A stretch of DNA of 64,000 nucleotides from NCBI GenBank assembly GCA_012295275.1, contig CM022665.1:5065167-5129166 (forward strand), given 5' to 3'. This stretch comes from Chrysomallon squamiferum. Lineage: Eukaryota > Mollusca > Gastropoda > Neomphalida > Peltospiridae. A model generated the notes under the pieces. The model was not told the DNA's origin, did no database searches, and was given only the letters and a program-made list of their open reading frames with translations. The position numbers were made by a program, and so were the translations under genes. Position 1 is the first letter of the stretch; every line of letters begins with the position of its first letter. Shown here one piece after another: positions 38,101 to 50,883 of this stretch.

Positions 38101-41100
38101 GAAACAGTGGTAGTTTAGACAATCAGTGTTCGAGAATACTGAATGTATTTATTTAAATGTTACTAATATGTATTTATAATTATTTTTTTAATTAATTTAA
38201 AAAAATCAAATACCTACTGACCTGTTAAGATAGTGTTAAAACTTTATATATAAAATTGCAATTTGTTTTCATTTTTTTTAATTAATGTTTCTTTTCTTTT
38301 CGTTTTCTTTTTTTCTTCTTCTTATTATTTTTTGTTTGTTTTCTAGGTCTTTTGACAAAAGAGAAGTTCTTGCGTCGCCATTACCCAATGGACGGAGATA
38401 TTATTAAAATGGAAGTTTGGGTTAAATGGCTAGTAAACTGTAAGATAAAATCAGAATCCAGCCACAAACCATATATTCAGATGGGTTACATTAAGCAGTG
38501 TTATGTTAAGCCTATAAAAGATCTGAAAGCATTTTTGAAGGCTCATCCTAAACTGAGTGAGTAGTTCATTTTGTCATTTTAATAATGTAGTCTTCGCAGG
38601 AAAACATGTTCACATTAACATTGCAGTTTTATTTGCCAAAATATTATTTCATAGCAGCCTTGAATAATAACTCTGAAGTATAAAGAATTTTGTTTGTTCA
38701 CTGACATACTCTGCTGCAGGTATGATTTAAACAGCAAGTTGATCCAGATTTTCCTGCATAGGCCACATTTTCCTTTATCATTACAAAAATAATAATAATA
38801 AGAATAATAATAATAATAGACCCTAACCATGTCAGATCATCCAGTGGTTGAAACATCATTCCCTCTGAGTTTGCTGAAAATTGGTATCTGAAAATTGATG
38901 CTGAAAAAGCTGATATTTCCATTTTTAGCATGATCAGCCCAGTGGTTTCTGATGTATGGCCTTTTCAGTTCTGGAAATTTTAACAGTAATGTATGTGTCT
39001 GTCTGCCTACATTCAAATGGCCATAGCTCAGTAACCAGTTGATCAGTCTTGATGAAATGGGTATTTCTAGAAAGGTGATTTAACACAAGTCAGATGGGTG
39101 AGGTTTAATTTTTTCCATTAATTGGGGTGATTTTAACACAGAATGACCCAATAATCTACTACTAATCACAGTAACAGTAAAAGCAGAACTAATAATAAGA
39201 GTATACAGTTATCTACATAAATGTTCTTTTCTTCTCAGGATCTGATTCAACTGGTGAAATGTATGAACTTAACATGAAAATTGGCTTTCGGCTTAAAAAG
39301 TATGCACTACAGTCAGAAAAACCAATGACATATACGGTAAAAGATGTTTTGATTAATTAGCAAATTAGTTAATTCAATGTTCCTCTGATCATAAGTCAAC
39401 CACTACCATCTAAATGTGTTGTTTTTATTTTTTATTTATTTATTTATTTTTTCATTCAGATAATAATAAATTATTGAAATAAAATAACAAGTTTACAGTG
39501 ATTCATAAAGGTTAATACCATCTGGTCATTTCATATAAAGAAATCAATTTTTTTTTTTTTTTAATTTTAAAAAAAGTTCTTAAAAACCCTGATACGGTTT
39601 AGTAAATAATTGCATATTTTTTTTTTCAACTGAAATATTCCTTTGAAAACAAAGGATTAGAATATTCCATTGTTATAATTATCTTTCTGGGGTTTTTAAA
39701 ATTTTATTATCATATTTTTAAAATGCTGTGTTGAACCTCTGTTAAAAAAATATTTATAATAATTTAAAAAAAAAAAAAAAAAAAAATCCCTTGGTTATTT
39801 TTATGCATGTAAAACTGGAATGATGAGTTACTGTTGGGATGTGAAATGTAAGAAAAGCAAATAATCAACAAAGAAAAAAAAAAATTAAAAAGTAGGAAAA
39901 ACAAATGCATATAATAATGAAAATACATGTCTCTTTTACAAATTTGTGTCTTCAGGTACTCTGCTCTATTACATCAGAAAAGAGAAAATTTTTGGCCTTG
40001 GCATCACTACCAAGAAGTCCTTTGAGAAGTCATATTCTTGCACCATCTGACAAGGATGTTTTCTTTCATAAAGTTCCTACACATGTGAATCTGTCTCAAA
40101 AAGTACTACAGACTAAAGTGCAATTTTAAAAAATCCTATTAATTATAATTTAATTTCCACTGTAGATAAGATAACGTATTCCTGTTTTTTTCCCCATTTT
40201 AAAATGTAATCATTATTTCATTATTTTAAGCAATAAGTTAAAAAATTGTTTATTATTATTATTTTATTTAAATCTTAAAATGTAATGATTAATTCATTAT
40301 TTAAGAGGATTTGTTTTATTTTTTTTAGAATTGTAACAAGCAAATTTTATTTAAATTATATTTTTTTATGTATAATCTTACAATTTCATTTATTTTTATA
40401 TTTTTTCATTTTATTTTTAAACAGATTAAACAATGATAGACCTATCCATATCATAAATTTTATTATGATTTTTCTTTTTTCATTATTACACATAATTTAA
40501 TACACCAGGCAATGGTATCACGAGAAAGTATAACTTCTCTTTTTCTGTTACAGAGTCATTTCAACAGTTCTCAGATCAAAGCAATAGAAGCATTCACTTG
40601 TTCAATCAAACAGCCATCAGACAAACCTAAGATATGCATACTGCAAGGTCCACCTGGAACAGGCAAGACAGACACCATCATTGGTTTGATAAGTCGCATT
40701 GTAAAGGTATGTGTGTTTTTCTTTTTCTTTCTTTTTTTTAAAACCAAAGTCTATCAAATAACATACAGGATTGCCATTAGTAAAAATTTGCATTGTGATG
40801 TAGAAGAATACAGTGAAGAATAAGTTTATACAGTTATTCTGGATATTCCTGATCTCTTTGCATTATCAAACTGTATAAAATCATTTATATTTAAGATTAC
40901 TATGAATGGCAGTTTGTATATAAGATGTGACTGATACAGGAGTGTATGGTTATTCAGAAAATTCATCAGCTTGTGTTATGAAAACTTGGCTCTTTGGATG
41001 CTTAGGTTTTCCTTAGACCATCACCAGCTCTGGACACATTACTTTCAGTTTAGTGATTATATATATTGTCTGAAATTTTCAGGAATTACACATATTTCCT

Positions 41101-44100
41101 GTAACACACACACACACACACACACTGCATGAATACACAAATACACATTCACACACATACACCTTGTGTTATGAAAACTTTTGAAAATGAAATCCACCAC
41201 CACCATTCCATGAGATACTCTTACTGAATGATAGCAAGTGATTGTTTTCCCAAGTATTTTCTTCCACAGATTAAAAAAGCACGTCTATGATCTTTGATGA
41301 ACCGATCAAACAGAAATAGCCCATTTGGCACTTTAAGGAGTATTCATAATGCTGTGATCTTACAAATGTGAAGTATAAAGCTTAATTCATTTCTTTGTAG
41401 GAGACCGGTGGGAAAGTGTGTCTGGTGACTCCTTCTAATGCTGCAGCAGATGAGCTCATGAGACGACTGATCAACAGAAACAGAACAATGCAAAATGGAG
41501 GTACACAAATTTCACTTTGCACATTAACTCTTCTTCTGTTACATTAAGAAAATACCCAAGACAAGAAAAACTAAGAACAAGGCTGTGGAAAAGTAGTGTC
41601 CACAGGAACTTTACTGTTAGCATTTTTGCAGCTTTCATTTGTGAATATACTGAAAACGAAATCTGAATACAATTCAGGGTCAAAAAGAAAAAAAACAAGA
41701 AAAGTACTTGCCAAATTAAAAAATCTGTGTCACTCTTTAAGATCTTACTAGTTTCCTATGGCTGTTGGCTCCACTTCTTGATATTTTTAAGATCAACCCA
41801 TATTATTGATTACCACTGCATCAGTAAGTAATCTATTTGAAGAATTTGCTAAATTTGTTATAGCAGTAAGCATTTTCTAAAAACACAGAATATTTTGTAA
41901 TATTTAGATACTAACTTATTTTACAGTAACATTTGTTAACATTTGTTAAGTGTATTCATATGCAGACTGGGTTATACATTTCACAAAATATTTACTTCAG
42001 TTATAGTACACCTTTCTCCACCATTCTATTAGGATATCATCAAAACAATGGCATTGTCTCTAGCAATTGAATTTATGTGAATTTTGGCATTTTGAATTAT
42101 GTAACAAGTTGCATTGTAGTTTCCTTTAAACTGTAGTATTTCAGTGAGTTCAAATTTTAGGTGAAAGATGTTAATTACAATATACAATTTTACCTCTTTT
42201 TTTTCTTTTTTTTTTTTTTTTTTTAAGGTTTGATTTAACATTTTTAGTGATTGATTAAAAAAAAAAAAACAGTTAAATTACATTGCTTCATAGGGTAAGA
42301 TAATAAGACAAATAAAATTCAGATTACATTACTGTGAAATGAAACCTAAAGCCTCAACAATGTGTAGTGCTTATATTGCAGCTTATTATAGCAAGTGTTA
42401 AATATTTACAGACAATGAGCATCATCTCAGTCTTGTTCGCATTGGAAGCAAAGATAGCATTCAATCAGATGTGAAACCATACTTCTTGGAGGAGAAGATT
42501 TCTAAATGTATAAAGCATGGTGAGATTTAAACTTGACATACACATTTCATTTCAATTGCATTTTATATATATATATATATGATATATAACATATATACCA
42601 AACATGTACTAAATATGTACTACATATCAAATATATATATCACACAAAGAAACAACTTCTGTTTTGATATAATGAGGTAACATTAGAATTGATATTTTTA
42701 TCATTTCCAAAGTATTTTATATATAAAATGTATATCAAATATATAAACACAAATGGATGGGATGTGTGGTGAATGGTATAGTATTAAGAAGAGACACAAC
42801 TGCTTTGCTTGATTAATGTTTCTTGCAACTCCTATTGAGTATCATGCAGTTGTTTTCCAAATTTGAGAAGCATTTCAAACTTAAATGATTAACCTCTCAT
42901 GAATTACATAAAAACAAGATACTTTATTTTGCCAATTTTGTTGTGTTTAAACCTTAACTGTTTGGAATAATGCAACTCATTCCAATAGTTCCTGCCATTT
43001 TTGTTAACACTGGTCTGGTACTTAAGGAATAATTATTTATAAATAATAATTTATTGGCTGTGATCATGTTTCATTTATATATGATGTAAACAAGTATCCT
43101 GCATTGTTTGAATGTACGTGGCCACATAAAGTTTAACCAAATACTAACTTACGGCTGGGAAAAATGTGCTCCCATAGGCTGATAAAATCAGCTGTGAAGG
43201 AGAAAATTATTTGCTGCCATGTTGTGAAGTTTAGTTTTGAGGTCTGTCATGTCATGTATAACAGCAGACAAAAAATGTTTTAATTGAAATCTTTCTGTGT
43301 TGTATTATGTTACAGACACCATAATCTGGTTATTTTCATTGTTGTTGTTTCTCATTAAGTAATTTACTTTTGTTCAGAGCAGAGAAGGCTGTATCAATTG
43401 ATGAAACCAGAGGGTGTTCGTGACCATGAAAAACGACTCAGAGACAGGATTGAAGAATGCAGAAAAAAACGTTACAAATTACTTGAACAGCACAGGAAAA
43501 CTGAGGTTTGTCAACCTTGTTACATAAATTACCTGACTGCATTCTAAGAAACTTTAGCAAGTTTTGTGTCTATGTGTAATTGATGCTGGAAGTAAGAAAA
43601 ATCTCACTAGACATTGACATATTTTAAAACTCTAAAAAATTCCTTGGGGAAATTATTGAATCACTTACTTAAAAAGCTGTTCCTCATCTTTATTTATTTA
43701 ATTTTTAATTTTTTTTTTTTTTTTAATATTTAGTTGCAGATGGAAATGAAACTTTTTGCAAATGTGACTTAATTCTGAAACAAGTATTTATTTTTTCAAG
43801 ATCATTTTCTATATTGCAGGCAGAGAGATGTTTACAAGAACTCTGTAAGCTGCGGAAAGAACTGGCATTATTTGAAGATCAGAGTGAAATCAACCCAAAT
43901 CAGGTAATGTCACTGTAAAAAACATACTATTTTGTATTCTGTTGTATTATAGTCTTTATTTCTTCATCTTGTTTTATTTTGGGTTTTTTTTTTTACTACA
44001 AAATCCATTATGTCTACTTATTTTAACTTACGGGGAGGTCCATAATTAACTACAGAGTCGGTCATTAATTTAACAAACATCAGAAGAAACTATAATGTAT

Positions 44101-45121
44101 TCCAAACACAAATGGAAGCTGAAAAGTCATTGTACAGGCAGAAAATCCTTAATCGAAAATGATTGGGACTGGGAGGGTTTCACATTTTGGAATATAAGGA
44201 AATAGCCTGAAAATAGGATCTAAATCTAAATACAAATTCCATATATATTTCATGTACAGCTTATATAAGTAGCTGGAGGATTCTATATAAAATACTTTTA
44301 ATAATTTTGTGCATAAAATAAAGCTTGTGTATGCAACACAATCTGAAAATTATAAGATATTAAAATTTCTGCTGCTCAGAAAAAGTTTTTGGATTTCAGA
44401 GCTTTTTGCATTTCAGAATTTCAGTTAAGGGATTCAACTGATTTATTCTTTATCAGTCATGACTGGGCCACTTCAGACTGTGATGTTCTAATGAATTCGT
44501 TGTATGGTTAATTATGGGCCACACAATATATCCCAAATGATCATTTTCTGACAACTTAGTCAGCACTGCCTAAAAAAAAATACCTTAAACAAAAATAAAA
44601 ACAAATATGCCATGGTATTCATGCTTAGGTATGTGCATAACCCATGCTTTGAACTAGAAGTCAAATATATTTTCAGGATGTTTTGTGAAATGTCACTCTT
44701 GTCATTTTGATTCCATTTTTTTTTTTTTTTTCAGTTGCCCAGTCTGACTATGGAAAAGGAGATTGAGATTAGTAGAAATATTATATTCAAGGCCAATGTT
44801 GTGTGTGGGACACTGAACAGTTTTGGCAGTCAGAAAATTTTAAAGCTTTTCAGGGAAAGAAACAAAGCACACACGAGTTTCCAGTGCATAATAATAGATG
44901 AGGTATGCTTTAATATCAGATTAATGTTAGTTTACTTTTGTAACTTTTGTTTTAATAACGTAGTCACAAGAATGACTAGCAGCAAAGGCAGATGGAATGA
45001 AATCCAGTATGAACTGATAATTTAAAATTATAAAACATTTACTGTTATATTTTATAGTATTGTATAAATATGATAGATGTTTTGACATTATTATTATGTT
45101 GTTGTTGGTAGTGTTGTGGGG

Positions 45122-45152
<31 letters not shown>

Positions 45153-47806
45153 CTTAGATGCTGTTGAATGTTTAATCCCAGGGAACATTTTTATTTCTGG
45201 CAGTCAAGACAGTGAAATGTTTAATTTCAAATGTTCTGATGTTTTTGTTTTTGTTCTTTTAAACAACTAATCAGGAAGATGGTCATAACAATTATGATTT
45301 TCTTTCCAAGCTTAGAAAACAACTGCTTATTTGTTTAATTCTGATGTAGTCCCAGGGTCACAAATGTAGATGTTTTATTATTATCATTATCATCATTATT
45401 ATTTATTTATTTAGTTAGTTAGTTAGTTAGTTAGTTATTTTATTTCTGATTTAATAGTCAAATCACTTTCACTCAGATAATTAAGGCGATGAGACTATAC
45501 AGCCAGTAAAAGTTACTTAATACTTCCAGGCAACCCAGGCAACTGAATTAGACTGTCTAATTCCACTGCAGTATGGAACAAGCAAACTAGTACTTGTAGG
45601 AGATCCTGAACAGTTGCCACCAACTGTCATTTCCCAGGTGAAATCACTGAAATCTTACAAACATGTACAAAAATATATACTGTTTAACTATATTGTCAGT
45701 AAACCTGTTTTTTTTACGTTTTTGTGTGTACATAAACATGGACCCCTGAAACAAAATTTGAGGAAACTTTTAAAATAAAATTAGCTGGTGTGAAAAATGC
45801 TCCTAATATCAGTAGTTTGTTTATTTTGATTTATGACAGTATTCTCATAAATGACTCTGAATAAAAGTAAATGCTTAAATACTGCTGTCAGGTCAAAACT
45901 GTTATGTGAAATGACACTTCTATCTATGTCAGTTACTTGTAAATAATGATCATTCCAGCACATTGTTTGAAAATGTTTGACCTTATTTCCCCAAGAAACA
46001 ATCGTCTGTAATAACAGAACACAACATCTACTGAGTTAAGAAAAACTAGTTTTTATGGAAAAAGACAAATTTTAGGGATACAAAGCACTAGTTTGGTTGG
46101 CAGGGTGCTTACGCTGGTGCCTGTGAATATAAGCAATACAATAAATACAGTAAAATAATTAGTAATGTATTAAATAAACAGTTCACACACTTCCACATTG
46201 TCTCATTCATAAGCCTTTTAGCAATAGCCTTGCTGTTTACAGAAATAGTGTCTTGTTGTTGGGCAAAAAAGCCTTTACATACTGTTTCCACATCTTCAGG
46301 TCTTATATGGTCAAGACCTGGTTATTAATTAGTGTTACAGGTTTATCGGTTGTTATTTCATTTGGCACACATATTATTTGTTAATTTTTAAAGATAAAAA
46401 CTTTAAATTACTAGAAGTATTAGCAGTAATTCTTTACTTAATGATGTTTCCTAACTTGTATTCACAGAAAGCTGAAAAGATGAAATTTGGCCAATCGTTG
46501 TTTGAAAGATTTCACAGCTACTTCATTCATGCAGATGAGAATGCCGTCATGTTTCTGGATACTCAGTACAGGATGGATCCTGAAATTTTACACTTTCCAA
46601 ACCAATATGTGTACCAAGGACTGCTCAGAACAGACCAGTAAATGATAGTTTAAAATCATGCTTTTTATCTGGTTAAGATTTGTTTGGCTTGTTTAAAGTG
46701 TACCTTTGGTGATTTCAAGAAATTATCTAATTATATTCTCCATATTTTCAAGTTATATGATTTTTTTTTTTTTTTTTTTGTCTGTTGCTGTCCAATATTA
46801 ATTAATAATGATATACAACAACAAAAGAAAAAAATAATTAAAACTATTCGGGCACCCATTTTTATGTAATTAAGGATGATTTGCTGTAAAGAAACTTAGT
46901 ATGTTCAGAGAAAATACAGCTGTTGGTCCACCATATAGGTTCACATTATGATTCCAGTTGTGAAGGAGTAAAAAAAGGTGGCATTCAAATTTATATTATT
47001 ATTTTATTGTCACACTGTGTTACAAACAATAATGGATTATGCAAAACAGTAAAATAATCACTTGGAAATATAGAAATATTTTATAAGGCCATTACATCAT
47101 ACCACCACAGGTACACTTTAACACAATTAATTTTAATATTTACTTTGTGTGTGCCTATGTAAATGAGATTATATCTCATAAAATATTCAGGATGCTAGAC
47201 ATGTTTAATACTGAACACTTTTTACTTTGTTTTTTTCACTTTTTTTCACTTTTTTTCTAATTTTTTATCTCTGCTAAAGCTACAGGCAAGATAAATTTGT
47301 AACTGTGTATATTCTAGCTTGATAAATTGAAAAATCAAAAATAACAGGAAATAATTCTAGATGATGAAAATACACTGAAATCAACATTTTACCTTTTTTG
47401 TGTCTACATTTTCTTAAATAAAGTTTTAAATCTTTTTCAGAAAAGGACAAGATCAAAGATATGCCTTTTCTGAACTGTGTCTATGAGTTTCATTTTTTGT
47501 TTTAATAACTAGTTTAAAATGTTTGAATTGCACAGTGAAAGGCTAAAATGTCAGCCTGTATATATCCCAACACAAATGTTTCATTCTATTACTATTCTTT
47601 ATTAGTAGCAAATAATATTTTTCAATGACAGTTAAAACAGTAACTTGGAAACTGTATCAAAATTAAAATATAAAACATCTCAAACTAAAATTTCAGGTCA
47701 GTGATTGAGATGACTCAACACTTTCCTTTATGTCCATACCTTGTCTTTGACATGAAACTTGGCCAGGAAGAATGTTCTCAATATTCAGGGTAAGTATTAT
47801 TGTTGC

Positions 47807-47839
<33 letters not shown>

Positions 47840-50800
47840 CATCATTGTCATAATCATCACTGTCATTGTTATCAGTATTATTATTAATGCTAATATTGTT
47901 ATTATTATTCTATTGTTATTGTTATTGTTATCATAATCATCATCAGTATTATTATTATTTATTATTATTACAAGAACTGTTCAGCTTAATCTGGACTGCA
48001 TTTACAACCTTAAGATAGAAAACTAAAATGTAAATTGATTTTATTTATAAGCTAATTTAATAACTATGGTCAAATATAACATACTTATTATATCAAGAAT
48101 GTAATCTGAAATTTAATTTGTCTTCTTTGGGTTTTTTAAGTTCCCCCCACCCCTTTACATTCAGATGACAAGTTTACCTTATTTTTTATCTTAAATATAT
48201 ATATAATGATAATTATATTATAAAATATTAATAATTAGAACATTCTAAAACAGATCAAAGAATAATCCATTGGAGGCAGAATTTACCACAGACCTGTGTA
48301 GGACAATAAAGAAAGCCAATTTAACAAGGTATCAGATTGGAATACTCTGCCCATACCAGAGCCAGAGAAAACTAATTGTGAATGGCTTGAAAAAGTGGTA
48401 AGTTCATATCCAGGCCTGGAGTTAAGTCTGAATTTTAGTTCTAACTTACTTCTTTATTCTGTTTTCAACAGGAGAATGATTTAATTAATTCCAAAACAAA
48501 AGTAAACCTATTAAATAATCAAAAGGTTTTGTTTGTTTGGGTTTTTGGTGGTGTTTTTTATAGTTAATAAAGATTACTTGTAGTTTATATATTAGGATTT
48601 GTTTTTTGTTTTTTTGTTTTTTGATTTGGGTGGAGAACAGTGACTGCTGGAAATTGCAGAGTAAACTGTAATATGGTATACAGTTGTGATTTAATTTTGC
48701 AGTACTGTAAGGATATTAGTTCAAATTCATGGCTTTGTTTTTGGCAGTATAGAATGCCAATTATAGAACATCTGATATAGAACTTTCATTTTTTGTCAGG
48801 AGGAGGCATTGAGAATTTGTTTAATTTTTGTAGTTATATCATTAACTTACCTTTGTTTGATACTCAATAGCTGAGGTGTCATTATACATTTATTCATTCA
48901 TTTAAGAGGAAGCCAAAATTTCTTTTAGTTTGTGTCTATTTGTGTTTGATGGCATTTACTGCACTATTGGAATTTTTTAATGGTTTTTCTCTTTTTATTC
49001 ATTTTTTTTCTTCTTTTTCTTAGTTTTTGTCATTAACTGTTTTTTCTTCATAATCTCTTTATTTTATAGCTGGAAAGCATTCACTACAGTTTGGAATAAA
49101 TACTGAAATATTTATTCTTTTGTGAAATGTTATTGATTTGCAGTGGGCTGGACAGTATTGAAGTTGATACTGTTGATGGATTCCAGGGTAGAGAAAAAGA
49201 CATCATCATCATGTCTTGTGTACGAGCCAGGAGTACATCAGGTGGAATTGGGTAAGTACGAAATTTATTATCCACGTTGATATGTTATTCATATTAATGT
49301 ATGAATATTTGTTTAAAAGCATCACCTTAAATCATTTAACTATCAACTGTAACATGTCAGATTATTGTATTATGATACGAGATGCACTCCATAGACAGTC
49401 TCCATGCAAGAGCCTCATGGATTCTCATTATTATAGTAACAAAGGTATATGTTACAGGCATTTTTTCGTAGCCAATAATGCATGTTACCATTAATAAATC
49501 AGGCACCAGAAGTGACAGGGTGTCACTGAGAACTGATCCTGTGATGTTTCATGTCTCAGATCAGCACTTTACTTAACTTACCATTCCATCAGTATTGTTT
49601 CAGCATCATGATATTATCATATACAGTATTCCCTCACTATTCGTGGGGGTTACGTTCTTTAAACACCCGCGAATAGCGAAAAACCGCGAATATTGGATGC
49701 AGTTTTAAAACGTCTATTATGAGATTATATACGGTACTAAATGCTTCCCAAACACTTTCTAAAGACACTCTTACTCATTACTACAGTAATAATGTAGTAA
49801 TATTGCATGCAGTTATGTATTTCACTAATGTAGTAATGATAATGTAAACACATTTTAATTTTGTACTGAAACAATATTTTAATCAGAAAGAAACGTAAGT
49901 ACAGGAGGACAGTAACACCGCATAGCATAGTTACCCATACTGTATTACTGTACCGTAAAGTCATTTTCTATGCGTATTAGAATACATTCAGGTAATAATA
50001 ATACAATTCAGTAATAATATACAGTCAGCCAATAGCAGCCCAGCCATTGTTCGATGAAGACGTCAATCGATAAAAGCTGCTCGAGAGAGTAAATACAGAC
50101 ATACCCTCGAAAAGTCTCTATGACCTACAAAAACCCGGTTTACCAAACATTTGTTTTTATGACATTATGACGCTAGCCTGGTATACCAGCACACGATGTG
50201 ATCGGGTTAAGAGCCTAACCCGCGAATATGCGGGGCCGCGAATGGGGAACCGCGAACAGGTGAGGGTATACTGTACGTTGTTTATGTACATTTTATCATT
50301 TGTTAAGAATGGTTGTATGTGTGTATGAGCAGGCTTTTGTATGGGTGTTTGTTTGAATTTTCTTTTTGTATATATTTTGTTGTTTTTTTAACAGATTTCT
50401 TGCTGATCATCGCCGAATGAATGTTGCAATGACGAGAGCTAGATATGCATTTTTTATTGTTGCTCATCTTGATTCATTGCAGGTAAAAATCAATTTAATT
50501 ACTATTAAAACACATGATTTTAGACATCATTAAACATTCCAACATCTTTGTAATTACCTGAAAATAATAACTGATATATTTACTATGATCTTCAGTAAAT
50601 GGTTATATCTCTTTGATTTAAACTGGACTAAAGAAAAACAAAAATTAATGTAATTTGTTGCTTTTTCACAGAAAGAGTAAAATTAGATTTTTGGAAATAC
50701 TCTTTAATCTTAACATATTATTTATTTATTTATTTATTATTTTTAATTTAGGCTGGAGACAACTGGAAATCAATGATAAATGATGCCAGAAAAAGAAACT

Positions 50801-50883
50801 TAATTATAGAAGTTACAGCCATTGGTGATTTCCCAAAAGCAACAAAACAGTGTTTTAAATCACAAAGGAAATATCGATACTAG
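28621..50883 (+). CDS. SETX: Senataxin-like (Sen1 family) superfamily 1 RNA/DNA helicase (21 exons)
   Basis: Nuclear helicase family that unwinds R-loops and aids transcription termination. Exons: 28621-32548, 33121-34304, 34825-34978, 36420-36559, 37679-37787, 38347-38556, 39239-39336, 39956-40102, 40554-40706, 41401-41500, 42412-42519, 43378-43505, 43820-43903, 44735-44902, 45530-45637, 46468-46637, 47697-47789, 48254-48397, 49144-49251, 50395-50482, 50752-50883 (TAG). The sum is 7,554 nt, an exact 2,517 codons plus stop. Residues 1-1700 are disordered and acidic or Ser/Lys-rich. Helicase motifs in order: I GPPGTGKT, Ia TPSNAAADEL, II IIIDEATQ (split by an intron), III VGDPEQLPPT, IV QYRMDPEI, V VDTVDGFQGREKD, VI NVAMTRAR. 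A charged helical insertion lies between Ia and II. The large first exon matches the single very large central exon of vertebrate SETX. The helical N-terminal domain and the C-terminal tail of vertebrate SETX are not found. The exon 8 donor (40103, or possibly 40115) is uncertain; both keep frame. Confidence 0.93.
29845..32052 (+). other. Array of about 17 acidic-(Y/F)-x-A-x-TQ motifs in the senataxin-like protein
   Basis: Within the first coding exon a short motif recurs every 20-60 residues. Examples are YSASTQCNE, DPYLCATQKD, YDAETQLLI, YNACTQVSPDE, YNASTQID, YNAMTQFDQ, DPYTAETQCDE, DPYSASTQPDQ and FDAETQIDK. Thr codons of clear copies start at 29845, 29938, 30136, 30223, 30331, 30409, 30748, 30823, 30964, 31024, 31159, 31318, 31492, 31660, 31762 and 31915. 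Degenerate copies (TL, TE) lie near 31070 and 32035. T-Q is the core target of ATM/ATR-type kinases. The motif is seen directly; phosphorylation and binding are inferred. Confidence 0.85.
31741..32046 (+). repeat. 153-bp in-frame tandem duplication within the senataxin-like first exon
   Basis: Two neighbouring copies, 31741-31893 and 31894-32046, encode near-identical 50-51-residue blocks. Each begins TDIFDAETQ and runs through YTNHIPANNDKNSKLL to NMDVYD. The second copy lacks one codon. The very low divergence marks a recent event that added one TQ motif copy. Confidence 0.9.
34563..34798 (+). repeat. Tandem repeat of about 87 bp, 2.7 copies, in senataxin-like intron 2
   Basis: Copies start at 34563, 34650 and 34736 with GCATAGTGATTCA, GTATAGTGATTCA and GTATAGTCATCCA. 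Each continues through an ATCAAAAA/ACCAAAAA block, an AAACTTATTT-like block and ATATGTGG/ATATGTAG with GGT(A)AA. The last copy stops about 26 bases before the acceptor of exon 3 (34825). Confidence 0.75.
35007..35110 (+). repeat. (ATTC)n, (TTTTG)n and (TTTA)n compound microsatellite
   Basis: Three successive simple repeats in senataxin-like intron 3, just after exon 3. Confidence 0.9.
36065..36255. repeat. Dispersed repeat, copy 2 (shorter)
   Basis: Lies in senataxin-like intron 3. It shares GAAATTCTGCCA, ATGCCACATTC, CATACATTTTG and CTGTGAC-T-tract blocks, in the same order, with the 24185-24720 copy, but lacks most of the sequence between the first two blocks. Confidence 0.6.
44135..44440. 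mobile_element. Non-autonomous Tigger/pogo-like element in senataxin-like intron 13
   Basis: A 306-bp segment with related ends: CAGGCAGAAAATCCTTAATC on the left, and CAGTTGAATCCCTTAACTGA as the reverse complement of the right. Inner blocks (GGGACTGGGAGGGTTTCACA and a TTTTGGA string) fit the common animal Tigger-type MITE pattern. TA flanks the left end; the right-side TA appears mutated. No transposase frame. Confidence 0.65.
47803..47840 (+). repeat. (GTT)n microsatellite
   Basis: About 12 GTT triplets just after exon 17 of the senataxin-like gene, followed by ATC/ATT-type triplets to about 47970. Confidence 0.9.
49624..50273. mobile_element. Non-autonomous Tigger/pogo-like element in senataxin-like intron 19
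   Basis: A 650-bp segment flanked by TA on both sides (49622-49623 and 50274-50275). The left end reads CAGTATTCCCTCACTATTCG and the reverse complement of the right end reads CAGTATACCCTCACCTGTTC. Both then enter GC-rich blocks with CGCGAATA/CGCGAAT strings, unlike the AT-rich surroundings. No long transposase frame; a MITE or an internally deleted copy. Confidence 0.82.
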
